This document shows, in pieces, positions 15,063-24,600 of a DNA stretch of 49,611 bases. The notes below the pieces were generated by a model that was not told the DNA's origin, searched no databases, and saw only the letters and a list, made by a program, of their open reading frames with translations. Origin of the DNA: a virus. How positions within the stretch are numbered: the stretch's first letter is position 1; each line of letters opens with the position of its first letter. The translations under genes were made by a program, and so were the position numbers. Location: positions 1 through 49,611 of IMG/VR virus record IMGVR_UViG_3300050021_000841; one strand, given 5' to 3'.

Positions 15063-16076
15063 ATGCCGGCGAGAGTGCAACAGTTAATCCTCGGATTGGG
15101 CAAGGGCAAGCAGACGAACATTTCCACGGCGACGCTTGCGGCTTCGTTCCTCCGATTCAAGAAACTGAACGCGGACCTCACGACTCCGAATCCGGTTTTC
15201 GAGAATGACGCGGCGGAGATCGGCAAGGGACACGAGTTCATCACTCAGACCTTCCCGTCTCACTACGACGTGGCGAACCGCCTGGAGAAATACGCCTCGG
15301 CGGAGTTCGTGACGTGGGCGACGGCGTTCGGCCTGGGTAACGTGGTGGTGACCGGCTCCGGGCCGTACAACTACACCATCACGCCGATTGATCCGGGCAC
15401 GTCGCTGGAGTTGCCGTACTTCTCCCTGGTGGAGCAAGTCTCCGAGGGCGGCGGGAGTGCGGTTGACAACCTGTACGTCGGCAACGCGGTCGAAGACTGG
15501 CTGTACCAGTTCAACTACGGTCCGGGGCGCGCGTCCTCGAAGATGACCGTGAACTGGGTCGGGTCCGGCAAGTTCACCACTCCGAGCGCGATCACCGTTC
15601 CGGCGCTGACGGCCGAAACGAACATGCTAGCGGCGTCGATGGCGCTCAGCGTCAACGGCGTGGATTACGTCGGCACGAAGCGGATTCTGTCCGGCTCCGT
15701 GGGATGGAAAAACAACCTGCTTCTGAATGCCGGATTCTTCCCCGGCTCCGGGTTGCAGAATGGTTGCCAGGTCCGCGGGCGGATGGAGATCGGCTCTCGC
15801 GTGCCGAGCTTCCAATGCACGGTGCGCCTGGTGTCGGGATCGACCGAATACGCCACTCTCACCAATCAGACCACGGGGACGGCGGTCCTGACGGTTCAGT
15901 ACGATGCCAACAACACCGTGACGTTCACGTTCCAGAAGATGGCGTTCCAGATGGTGGAGAATGCCGAGGCGGACGGTATTGTCGCGGTGACGATTACCGG
16001 CGCTCCTCAGTACGATGCAACGAACGGCGTGCTCACGATCACCTCGAAGTGCGCTGTCGGCGGCATCGCTCAGTAG
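15063..16076 (+). CDS. major tail tube protein
   Basis: 337-residue, beta-rich, Gly/Thr/Ser-rich protein just before the frameshifted chaperone gene, the standard place of the tail tube (lambda V). Segments such as FYNYGP-like turns, KMTVNWVGSGKF and a C-terminal repeat (FTFQKMAFQMVENAEADGIV) fit tail-tube proteins. The C-terminal Ig-like part may decorate the outside. A 9-bp hairpin follows the gene, like that after the capsid gene, consistent with high expression. Confidence 0.85.
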   Translation: MPARVQQLILGLGKGKQTNISTATLAASFLRFKKLNADLTTPNPVFENDAAEIGKGHEFITQTFPSHYDVANRLEKYASAEFVTWATAFGLGNVVVTGSGPYNYTITPIDPGTSLELPYFSLVEQVSEGGGSAVDNLYVGNAVEDWLYQFNYGPGRASSKMTVNWVGSGKFTTPSAITVPALTAETNMLAASMALSVNGVDYVGTKRILSGSVGWKNNLLLNAGFFPGSGLQNGCQVRGRMEIGSRVPSFQCTVRLVSGSTEYATLTNQTTGTAVLTVQYDANNTVTFTFQKMAFQMVENAEADGIVAVTITGAPQYDATNGVLTITSKCAVGGIAQ

Positions 16077-16108
16077 TTTGCAGCAACAACGATAGGCTGA
16101 TAAAGCCC

Positions 16109-16152
16109 GCGCCGGACTGGAGGCATCCTCCGTGCCGATGAAGGTCCGGCGC
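16109..16152 (+). terminator. two-storey hairpin after the tail tube gene
   Basis: GCGCCGGAC (16109-16117) pairs exactly with GTCCGGCGC (16144-16152). An inner GGAGG/CCTCC hairpin (16119-16123/16127-16131) has a 3-base loop. A T-rich stretch TTCTGTTT (16153-16160) follows, so partial intrinsic termination after the tail tube gene is plausible. Confidence 0.65.
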
Positions 16153-16188
16153 TTCTGTTTCAGATCAAAACCAGAGAGGAAAAACGAA

Positions 16189-16827
16189 ATGCTCTACGGA
16201 GAATTGCCCGAAGTTACAGTCGGTGACGTGACGATGCGCGGTGTTACCGTGAAGGTCGCCAATCCCCCCAAGACGGCCGTCCTGGGGTTGCCTACCAATC
16301 AACAGATGCTGGATCGGCTGAACCAGCAGAAATCCATCCGGCGCACGATTGGACGGCGCAAGTCGCAGACGGAGTTCTGCCCGAATCCGAAAGCGGACCT
16401 GGATCTCTTCAATGCGATCCGACAGGACAAGGGGCCGGAGTTCGATGAATACGAAGCCGGGAACGCCGTGTCGAAGTTGACCTACTGCGAGGTCACAGAC
16501 TGCCAGCGCGCCGGCGATGAGTACCGGATCACGCTGAAGACTCCGTTCGGCGTCACGGTGCATTCGCTCGGCATCCCGACGCAACGCGATATCACGGTCT
16601 ACCGCCGCACGGTTGTGTCCGCCACGGACCTCCCGCACGGACAGGAGGAGTTGAAGTACCGCATCGAGCCGGCGGTGTCGGTGTACGATTCGGTGGTCTC
16701 GAAGATCGAAGGATACACTCCGGGCTTCAAGGCGACGGACGTTCCTCCGCATCACAAGTCGGCACTTGTGGTGGAGTTGGTTCAGGCTATCGATGACCTC
16801 GATCCGGCACTTGACCCAAACTTCTAG
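16189..16827 (+). CDS. tail assembly chaperone (gpG-like), frameshift donor
   Basis: 212-residue protein between tail tube and tape measure, the place of lambda G. It has no motif I can name but fits by position, size and, above all, by a slippery CCCAAAC (16815-16821) in the correct frame, two codons before its TAG stop. The product should coat the tape measure during tail assembly. ATG 16189 follows AGAGAGGA (16172-16179); in-frame sequence upstream runs through the tail-tube hairpin and is not used. Confidence 0.82.
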   Translation: MLYGELPEVTVGDVTMRGVTVKVANPPKTAVLGLPTNQQMLDRLNQQKSIRRTIGRRKSQTEFCPNPKADLDLFNAIRQDKGPEFDEYEAGNAVSKLTYCEVTDCQRAGDEYRITLKTPFGVTVHSLGIPTQRDITVYRRTVVSATDLPHGQEELKYRIEPAVSVYDSVVSKIEGYTPGFKATDVPPHHKSALVVELVQAIDDLDPALDPNF

Positions 16828-17279
16828 CGCCGGATGAGTGGCCGCATCCAGTCCCTCTCCGGTTGCTGATTTACCGTAGCGTGCGCTCGCACGAACTGTG
16901 CGATGGCGGTGAGGACGGGCCGCGCGGTTGTCCTGAAGCGAATGACGTTACCTGTTTGAAGTGCGGTACCCGGCGCGAAGTGGAAGACACCTCCGTGCCG
17001 GGTGAGTGTCCGCAGTGCGGGGATCGTCAGTTCGTAGTCAACCGGTGCGAGCGCTGTCCCATGAATGAGCTGGAGTATGTGCGCACGCACTCCAGCGCGG
17101 GCAGGCTGTTCGAGCGCGTGTTGGACCTGGAGTTCGATTGCGCCAATTTCGCCGTCCCCTGGAGTGAGGTTACGGCGGAGGAGGTGAAGGGGCTTCAGGT
17201 GCTGAAAGAGGAACGCGACCGCTATCAGCGAGAACAGCAAAAGCAGAACCAATCCTATCCCAATGGCTTTCCAGACTAA
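16821..17279 (+). CDS. tail chaperone C-terminal extension (gpGT-like, made by -1 frameshift)
   Basis: This frame is closed by a TGA at 16812-16814 and opens exactly at the slippery heptamer CCCAAAC (16815-16821), so a -1 slip there gives a 363-residue fusion: 211 residues of G plus 152 here. It has no start with a ribosome binding site of its own (only a bare TTG at 16863). The extension carries two pairs and a third set of cysteines (CLKC, CPQC, CERC; about residues 38-75 of the extension), a probable zinc ribbon, followed by a charged Gln-rich coil. By lambda analogy it recruits the tail tube to the tape measure. Confidence 0.78.
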   Translation, partial: LLAPDEWPHPVPLRLLIYRSVRSHELCDGGEDGPRGCPEANDVTCLKCGTRREVEDTSVPGECPQCGDRQFVVNRCERCPMNELEYVRTHSSAGRLFERVLDLEFDCANFAVPWSEVTAEEVKGLQVLKEERDRYQREQQKQNQSYPNGFPD

Positions 17280-17712
17280 AGTATCGCGAGCCAGGTTCGT
17301 GCTCGGGCCGTTCACGGCGGAGCAAATGCAAACCGTCGGCAACGTCATGCTCGACACGATCTCTTCACGGATACGGAGAGGTATCAACTGCAACGACGCT
17401 CCGGCTAAACCGCTCAAGCCGGGGCGTAACGGGAAGCGCGGGTATCCCGACTTCAAGGGGGCGCGCGGACTGCAACCGATCCGCGATTGGTTCTGTCGAG
17501 GGCGGACTATGCGGTCCCTGGCGGTGAAGTCGGCGAGTGAGAATCGCGTGGTGATCGGGTTTAGCGATCCTCAGGCGGATCTGATCGCGCACGTCAACAA
17601 CCTCCGGGAGAAGCAGTTCGGCGTGTCACCGAAGGATCGAAGTGTGCTCACGAAGGTCGTTCTGGCTCTGTTGAGGCAGGTGAACGCAATCCGGGTAAAA
17701 AAGGCGGCGTAA
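17263..17712 (+). CDS. putative virion morphogenesis / tail completion protein
   Basis: 149-residue basic protein. The segment GYPDFKGARGLQPIRDW...RSLAVKSASENRVVIGF followed by HVNNLREKQFGVSPKDR resembles phage virion morphogenesis (Mu G/P2 S-like) proteins, so a tail or neck completion role is likely. Its position after, rather than before, the tail chaperone is unusual for lambda-like order. ATG 17263 overlaps the frameshift extension by 17 bp; the ribosome binding site is weak, suggesting coupling. Confidence 0.65.
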   Translation: MAFQTKVSRARFVLGPFTAEQMQTVGNVMLDTISSRIRRGINCNDAPAKPLKPGRNGKRGYPDFKGARGLQPIRDWFCRGRTMRSLAVKSASENRVVIGFSDPQADLIAHVNNLREKQFGVSPKDRSVLTKVVLALLRQVNAIRVKKAA

Positions 17713-20700
17713 ATGGATCAGGAATCGGTAACGCTAGAAGTCGATCCCCGAAGTGTGCTCGCTGCGATCAAGCAGGCGAATCAAGCCGTTGAGGGGTGGG
17801 AGAAGGGCACCGTCAAAGCCGGCGACTCGATGCAAAAGTCGCTGGAGCGCATGGCGGACATGCTGCTCAAGGTGAATGACAAGTCGCGGACCTCGATGGA
17901 GCGGCTCACTCAGTCCATTGAGAAGCAGGCGGCGGCGTACGGAAAGACTGGCGTTGAGCGGATGATTGCCGAGCGGGATCGGCTAATTAAGAAACTCGGC
18001 GATGAACAGGGGATGGTTGACCGGGTGACGGCGGCCTACTCCAAAATGATCGCGGCGGAGAGCGGCAATGGGACGGGCGGCGGCTTCGAGGCGATGGGCC
18101 GCAATATTCAGGGCTTCATCCGCGATCCGCTGAACGGCGCCAAGGAAGCGGCGGGCGGGCTACTCGAAAAGATCGGTCCAATTGGGACCGGCGTGGGGAT
18201 CGGGGCCGCGGCGCTTACGGCGTTCGCCGTGGCGGGATGGGAAGCGGCGAAGAGCCTGGCGAGCTACGGGCTGGAGATCAAGAATGTCGAGTTGCGGACC
18301 GGATTGACCTCGAAGGAGGTCGGACAGTTCGGCTTCGCGGCGCGAATGGCGGGACAGGATGTCTCGATCTTCGAGCGCATGATGAAGGGCTTGGTTTCGG
18401 CATCCGAGGAGGGCGGCGGAAAGGTCAGTAAGGCATCCGAGGCGCTTCAGCGGATGGGAATCGAACTTCGGACGGCTACCGGCGAGATGAAGCCTACGTC
18501 TCAGCTCCTCCTGGAGATCTCCGGGGGATTGGGCAAGCTGCCTGAAGGCCTGCAACGCGACGCCGCGGCGATGGACCTGTTCAAAAAGGTTGGCGTCGAG
18601 GCGATTCCGGTTATCTCGGGGTTGGTGGATAACGTCAAGCGAGCGAAGGAAATGGGACTCGGCGCCACGGAGGAGGATCTCCGGCGGTGGGAGAAGTATC
18701 ACGAGAAGGTGACCGAGGCTGAGGTCCTGTGGGAGAAGTTCACGCGGAAGATCAAAGAGCCGTTAGCGGCCGTGATTACATTCTTCCTGAAGGATGAAGA
18801 GGGGCATCACTACACGCTGGAGGATCTGGCGAAGCGCGGGGTGAACCTCGGCAAGTACGCTCCTCGGACTCGGGCCGGTGACCTGGCGGCAGCGAAGGCG
18901 GCCGGATTCGGAAATCCCGAGGCGGAGCAGTGGGAGCGCAACATCGCTCAGAGTTCGTTGGAGAGTTACCTCGATAAGGTTGGCGCACGTCAGAAGGGCG
19001 ACGCGGCGGTGAGGTCGTTCGAGGCGTCGCAGGGACTCGCAGGGCAACTGAAGAGGGCGGAGGAATCGCTCTCCGGGATGACGAAACCGACCATCGGGGT
19101 AAGTTCGATTGCGGACGTGAATTCGTATTCGGCGGCGGAAAAGCAGGTTCAGAGCCTCAAAAATCAGATTGAGGCGGGCAAACAGGCGGCGGAGAAGGTT
19201 CAGCAGTTCCATCGGGCGGCGGCGGAGTTCTCGAAGCACGGCGACGAAGCCGAGATGTCTGCAATCGAGAAGATCTATTACCAGCGGGATCAACTCATCA
19301 AGCAAGCCGAGCACATGAAGGGCGTAGAGGCGGACATCGCGGCGATTCGGAAATCGGCGAACGAGCAGGCGGGCGCCGTCGCTAAGAAGGATTGGGAGAA
19401 GTTCGATGCGTACGCTCAAGAGCAACAAGAGAAGCGCAATCGACAGATGCTCCTGATGATGGGGCCTTCCAAGGAGCAGTTGAAGGAATGGGAGGAGGGG
19501 TTCGCGGCGCAAGACCGGATCGCGGGCATCAATCTCCAGTCTCAAAAGGATACGTTGAACCGAAACGCCGGGAAAGCACAGCAGATGGTGGGGCTGAGCG
19601 GACTGACGGGGACAGATGCGATCAACGCAACGTATCAGATCCGGATCGACCTGGCGAAGCAGTTGGCGGTTGTCGAGGCGAACCGGATCTCCCAACAGGA
19701 GAAGAGCGCACTTCAGGCGGTTGAAATCGCTACGGCTCAAAAGGACCTGCAAAAGGCCATATCCGAGGCTCAAGAAGAGTCTCAGATGAAGATGCTGGAG
19801 TTGGAGAAACAGCGAACCGACATGCTCAAGAAGGAGTCGGAGGGGCTGTGGAATACGCTGCTGACTCATCCGACTCAGTTCGGTAAGCAACTCGCCGGCA
19901 CGGTCCATTCGGCGGTGCTGAAGCCGATCACGGAAGGCTTGGCGGGGATGACGGCGAACGTACTCAAGCCTGTCATCTACGGCTCGGACGGTCAGAGCGG
20001 CATCGCCGGATTCTTCAAGGGGATGTTCGGTGGGGCGAAGCAAGACCCGATGAAGATGGCGACGGACATGAATACGGCCGTCACGGCGCAAAACTCGGCG
20101 GCTCTCTCCGTGCTCACTGCGATTCTGGCGGGCGCGATGGGGATGGCGGCTCCGGCGATTGCGGCTCCGGCCGGGATCGGTGGGCTATCGCTACCTTCGA
20201 TCTCCGCTCCGGCGGTGTCTACTCCGGGAGGGATCGGCGGGATGTCACTGCCATCGTTCTCCATTCCGGCTATGGCGGGTGGAGGCGGCGGTGGTGTGGT
20301 CTCCGCCGGCGGAGGTAATCCGCTCTCGATGATCATGGGTGGCGGCGGTGGCGGCGGACAGGCTACCGCGGCGGGTGGATCGGGCGGCGGCGGATTCGCG
20401 GGCATTCCCAATATGCTCCGAAACTTCAAGGGCATCAATTGGGGCGGCTTGACGCGGACGCCGGACCGGTACCGGATCAACGATGTCGGTGGAGATCCCG
20501 AGCTAATCAAGGCGGGGCACATCAACGGCGTTAACGGAGTGGCGGGCGCCGCACTCTTCGCGGGCGGTTCGATGCTCGCGCAACAGGGGCTACTCGGATC
20601 GAGCCGCGGTACTTGGGGCGGCGTGGCGATGGGCGGTCTCGGCGGTGCTGCTATCGGATTCCAGATGGGCGGTCCGCTTGGGGCGCTGATCGGCGGCGCG

Positions 20701-21276
20701 GCGGGTGCTCTCATCGGTATCGGAGAGAAGATCGCGGGTGTCGAGACGCCGGAGAATGAGGCGAAGCGGCTCGTAAAGCAGATCTACTCTCTGAACATCG
20801 ATAACGCGACGGCTAAGCAAATCGCGGCTATCGCGAAACAGAGCTACGGCGGACACGTCAGTTCGGCGGTGCGGAGTCCCGAGGTTCGGCAGTTGCTTCA
20901 GTTGGTGGCTGAATCGACGGGGCAAAAGAGCAACCTGTTCCTGAACGATCCGCACGGCGTGAACCTTACGCAGTCGGGCGGCAATCTGTATCAATCGGCG
21001 GTATACAACAACGGGACGCCGTACACCTATTCGTCCAACCTTCCGGTGATGGGTCCGGCCGGATCTACGATCCCGACCGGTAATCCGTACGCGGGGGGTG
21101 TGACGGTGATGGTTTCTCCCGAGCAGACCACGAACCTGTGGTCTACTGGCGTGGCTGCTGGCATCGCCGGCAGTCCGCGCCAGGTAGCAGCCTCGGCGGT
21201 GAACGGGGGGATGGCAAGTTCCTCCCGTGTCGCCGGGGCAATCATGACGCTTGCACCGAATCAGGTCCCATTCTAA
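17713..21276 (+). CDS. tail tape measure protein
   Basis: Longest helical protein of the window, 1187 residues, setting tail length and probably passing into the host envelope during DNA ejection. The first 120 residues are coiled-coil; hydrophobic segments around 155-178 (GVGIGAAALTAFAVAGW) follow, then a long charged helical middle (to about 720). The C-terminal third has hydrophobic Gly/Ala stretches, two copies of a GIGG(L/M)SLPS(I/F)S element (about 818-850), and glycine runs (about 855-895). The gene follows the frameshift chaperone pair as expected. Confidence 0.93.
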   Translation: MDQESVTLEVDPRSVLAAIKQANQAVEGWEKGTVKAGDSMQKSLERMADMLLKVNDKSRTSMERLTQSIEKQAAAYGKTGVERMIAERDRLIKKLGDEQGMVDRVTAAYSKMIAAESGNGTGGGFEAMGRNIQGFIRDPLNGAKEAAGGLLEKIGPIGTGVGIGAAALTAFAVAGWEAAKSLASYGLEIKNVELRTGLTSKEVGQFGFAARMAGQDVSIFERMMKGLVSASEEGGGKVSKASEALQRMGIELRTATGEMKPTSQLLLEISGGLGKLPEGLQRDAAAMDLFKKVGVEAIPVISGLVDNVKRAKEMGLGATEEDLRRWEKYHEKVTEAEVLWEKFTRKIKEPLAAVITFFLKDEEGHHYTLEDLAKRGVNLGKYAPRTRAGDLAAAKAAGFGNPEAEQWERNIAQSSLESYLDKVGARQKGDAAVRSFEASQGLAGQLKRAEESLSGMTKPTIGVSSIADVNSYSAAEKQVQSLKNQIEAGKQAAEKVQQFHRAAAEFSKHGDEAEMSAIEKIYYQRDQLIKQAEHMKGVEADIAAIRKSANEQAGAVAKKDWEKFDAYAQEQQEKRNRQMLLMMGPSKEQLKEWEEGFAAQDRIAGINLQSQKDTLNRNAGKAQQMVGLSGLTGTDAINATYQIRIDLAKQLAVVEANRISQQEKSALQAVEIATAQKDLQKAISEAQEESQMKMLELEKQRTDMLKKESEGLWNTLLTHPTQFGKQLAGTVHSAVLKPITEGLAGMTANVLKPVIYGSDGQSGIAGFFKGMFGGAKQDPMKMATDMNTAVTAQNSAALSVLTAILAGAMGMAAPAIAAPAGIGGLSLPSISAPAVSTPGGIGGMSLPSFSIPAMAGGGGGGVVSAGGGNPLSMIMGGGGGGGQATAAGGSGGGGFAGIPNMLRNFKGINWGGLTRTPDRYRINDVGGDPELIKAGHINGVNGVAGAALFAGGSMLAQQGLLGSSRGTWGGVAMGGLGGAAIGFQMGGPLGALIGGAAGALIGIGEKIAGVETPENEAKRLVKQIYSLNIDNATAKQIAAIAKQSYGGHVSSAVRSPEVRQLLQLVAESTGQKSNLFLNDPHGVNLTQSGGNLYQSAVYNNGTPYTYSSNLPVMGPAGSTIPTGNPYAGGVTVMVSPEQTTNLWSTGVAAGIAGSPRQVAASAVNGGMASSSRVAGAIMTLAPNQVPF

Positions 21277-21684
21277 ATGCCTGCATCAGTCAATAACGCC
21301 GCACCTGTCGGGGTGCTACCGCAATCGCTCTGCACGGCGTTCAGCGAGAGGCGGGAATGGGCTTCTCGCGTGAATGAGTACCACGACGGCGCGCGGCAAA
21401 TGGCGGCGCTGGTGAGCACGAGCAGACGGTCATGGTCGATCCGCAAGCGCCTGAAGCCTACGGTACTTCAGGCGCTGTGGACCTTCTGGGCGGCGAATCA
21501 GCATACGGCGTTCTATTTCTACAACCCCAAAGACGTTCTGTCGGGCTATGCTGTCGGCTCCAATTACGATGCCACTGGCGTATCGACGCAGGGCAGGTAC
21601 ACGGTCCGCTTCAACGGGGACTGGAACCAATCGACTTACATTCCACGGGCGGATTGCACGCTAGAACTGATCGAGGTGGCGTAA
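21277..21684 (+). CDS. minor tail protein (lambda M-like position)
   Basis: 135-residue beta-rich protein directly after the tape measure and before the hub gene. It contains SRRSWSIRKRLKP and a TFWAANQHTAFYFYNPKDVL stretch similar to distal tail/DUF2460-type domains; the next protein begins with a related pattern (NPARKNLRDFFESVKGTNVPFYY), so the two may be paralogous. It probably sits at the tail tip. Confidence 0.7.
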   Translation: MPASVNNAAPVGVLPQSLCTAFSERREWASRVNEYHDGARQMAALVSTSRRSWSIRKRLKPTVLQALWTFWAANQHTAFYFYNPKDVLSGYAVGSNYDATGVSTQGRYTVRFNGDWNQSTYIPRADCTLELIEVA

Positions 21685-21687
21685 CTT

Positions 21688-24600
21688 ATGAGCGATACTA
21701 TCGGACGGATTACGGTACCTTCGGCTGCTCCGGCGTCAACGTTCCCGCTGGTGACCGACTATGCGCACGGCAAGGCGCGCAAGCGGCAAGTGATTACGCA
21801 TACCTTCGGGGCGGCGAACGCCAAGATCGAGCAGCGGTATCACTACGGAGATCCGTCCATCCGGTACCAGTTCCATCGGCAGGGGATAAGCAACCCGGCG
21901 CGGAAGAACCTCCGAGATTTCTTCGAGAGCGTGAAGGGGACGAACGTTCCGTTCTACTACAACGCTCCGAATGAGGACGGCACAACCACGTCGAAAGTGG
22001 TGTGTTTCGATAACGCTCCGCTGACTCTCGATGACCTGACGAACGCTATCTGCTCGGTGGGACTGACGTTCGTTGAGATCCCGACTTCGGGACCGACCTA
22101 TACCGTCAATGACACGGTGACGCGGTTCCCTAGCACAACTCTCGCTACGGCATTGCAGAATCAGGCACAGGAGATCATTCCGCTCGTGCGGATTCGCGTG
22201 CTCGATTCGAGCGTGCCGGATATCCTGCTCTCCGACAGGCGGGTGACCATCGGCACTCAGTTGTATCTGCCGCGGTTGCTCCGCATGAATGAGCCGGGAG
22301 GGGACGCAATTGTAACGCAGAGCATCGACGGCTCGACGGATGACGTAACGCTGACCTTCGGCAACGCGGATCGGGTGATGGTTCAGGTTGCGAACGACAC
22401 GCAACTGCGATGGGCGCGGGTGGAGTTGTCGCTGTTTCATGTCGATGATCCGGTGGCGCTGACTGGCACGGTCCTGCAACTGTGGGCCGGGTACGTGATC
22501 GACTGGCATTCCGACGCGGGGCCGGAGTTCGTGCTCAAGGCGAGCGATATCCTCTCGGCGTTGACGCTCTCCTGTCCGGTGGGTTCGGTGTCGCGGAGCT
22601 GCTGGAGGCGGTACAAGAAGGATGGGTGTCCGGCGACGGGCGCTATCGATTCGACGCACTTCCCGAGCGCTAGCGCGTTGACGTGCGACCTCGGATTCAA
22701 TACGCCGAACGGCTGCATGGCGCATCAGGCAACTCCGTCGTACGGCGCGACGTACTGCTCCTCGCAGAGCGTGTTGTTGCGGAGCGGCGGGATCGGGTGG
22801 AGTCCTGGGTTCAACAACGGATTGGGGTTCATCAATCCGGCCGGCTGGTTCATTGGATCGACTTCCACGTGGTATCCGCGGACCTCACTTATCGAGGACA
22901 GCATCTTCGGCGGTCCGATACCGGAGATCTGGCACAACGATGACGGGTTGGCTCAGTATGGGTTGCCCGTGGCGTGCAAGATCGCGGCGGGGCGGGATGA
23001 GGATCAGTTCTACATCGCTCTCGGGATCGTGGGGCGCGGCCCTCTCGGGGCGTTCACTTCTCCTCAGATGTGGACCTCCTACGGAGCGGCGCATCCGGAT
23101 ACGTTCCTCGGCAGCACGCTCGACGGGCAGCCGAACCACGGCTTCCAGGTGGACAGCAACGGGAACCTGAAGTCCGGCGCACAGCCTCTGTATGGACTCC
23201 GCCAGACTCTCGGGGCAGATCCGGCGGGATCGAGCGACTACTTCTCGCTCGGTCGCGTGGCGACTACGGCGCTCGGCTGGTATACGCAGGCGTCCGATGG
23301 AAGCCTGATGCAAGAGGTGATCGGCGGCGGGAGCGCTTATAACAAAATCTTCTCAGCGGGGACGGCATTCTGTGAGATCCGGCGCACGAAGCCGAATTCC
23401 GATCCACTGACGGCTCCGAGTCAACATGTCATGATCGCGGTAGTCTCGCAGGGGCTTCAGGGATTGACGTGGAGTGCTCCGGGTTCGCGTTCCAGTGTCT
23501 CTGGTTGCGTCAATCCGTTCTGGGTGGCCGTGAATACCTTCTTTCGCTCCATCGGCATCCTGGGGGAGACGGCGGGCACTCAAGAGACCTACTTCGATGC
23601 TGCCGCGGCGGTTGCGGCGGCGGCTATCGCGGATACGTCGGTCGCGGAGGTCATCGGTACCGGATCGGAGACGCAATTCCGATTCAAGGGCGTGGTTTCG
23701 GACTGCAAGCCTACGCGCGACTGGTTACAGGCGATTCTCAACAGCGCGTGCGGCTTCTATACCTGGAGTTTCGGGCGGCTGAAGGTGGGTTGCCGGGTGA
23801 ACGCATCCTCGGTGAGTTCCTACACCTCGGGGAATATCCTGTTCAACTCGCTGCAACTGACTCCGATCAGTCCCAAGTTCGAGAAGTTGACGGTTCAGTT
23901 CTCAGATCAGGAGTATCAATTTCAGAGCAACACCGTCGATTACGTCGATCAGGACCTGGCGGCGCGGAACAACCGGATTCAGAATCCGCTCTCCTCGCAG
24001 TTCGCGGTGAGCGGCTGCCCTACGAAGTCTCAGGCGGCGCGGCTGGCAATCGCCAGGGCGCGAGAAGAGATGGGCGGCGTGAATCAGGCGGAGCAGGATA
24101 CGGCTCGCGTCGCGACTTGGCGGAGTACGATCCTGGCTCTCGATACCGAGGCGGGATCGGTGGTGAGTATCGCGGACCCGGATGTTCCGGGCGGAACGAT
24201 GAACTTCCGGGTACAGTCGATGCGGATCAACCGGGATTGGTCCGTCGATCTGATAGGCAAGACGGTTACGGCAAGCATGTACGATGTGACCGTGGGGCCG
24301 AAACCTGCGGATGTTCAGCCGGCTCCTGTGCCAACGGAATCGGTACGGGATTCGGATGTTCCTCCTCAGCCGTTCTTCGGCGCCAACCCTCCCAACTATG
24401 CGCCTGCCGGATACCTGGAGTTGGTTGGGCTGTCGTTTCCGGATGTGGTGAATACGAAGTACATCTACTCCGGCACGTTCTCAGTGTTCTATGTCGAGGG
24501 GAACGCGGATGCGCACCTGGCGGCGGCGATGTCCTCCGGCGATACCACGATGACGGTTGATGCGTGGGGTTCTATCGCGACGGGAGACATGCTGGAGGTC

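Noticed and set aside
16863-17279. Separate gene starting at TTG 16863
   Set aside because: No ribosome binding site; the frame opens exactly at the in-phase slippery heptamer, so a frameshift extension explains it better.
18763-20091. 442-residue leftward open frame inside the tape measure gene, and similar long frames at 12179-13315, 21736-22725, 8522-9415 and 2105-2845
   Set aside because: They lie opposite strong genes, have shadow composition rich in Arg, Leu, His and Pro, lack start signals, and arise from GC-rich codon use.
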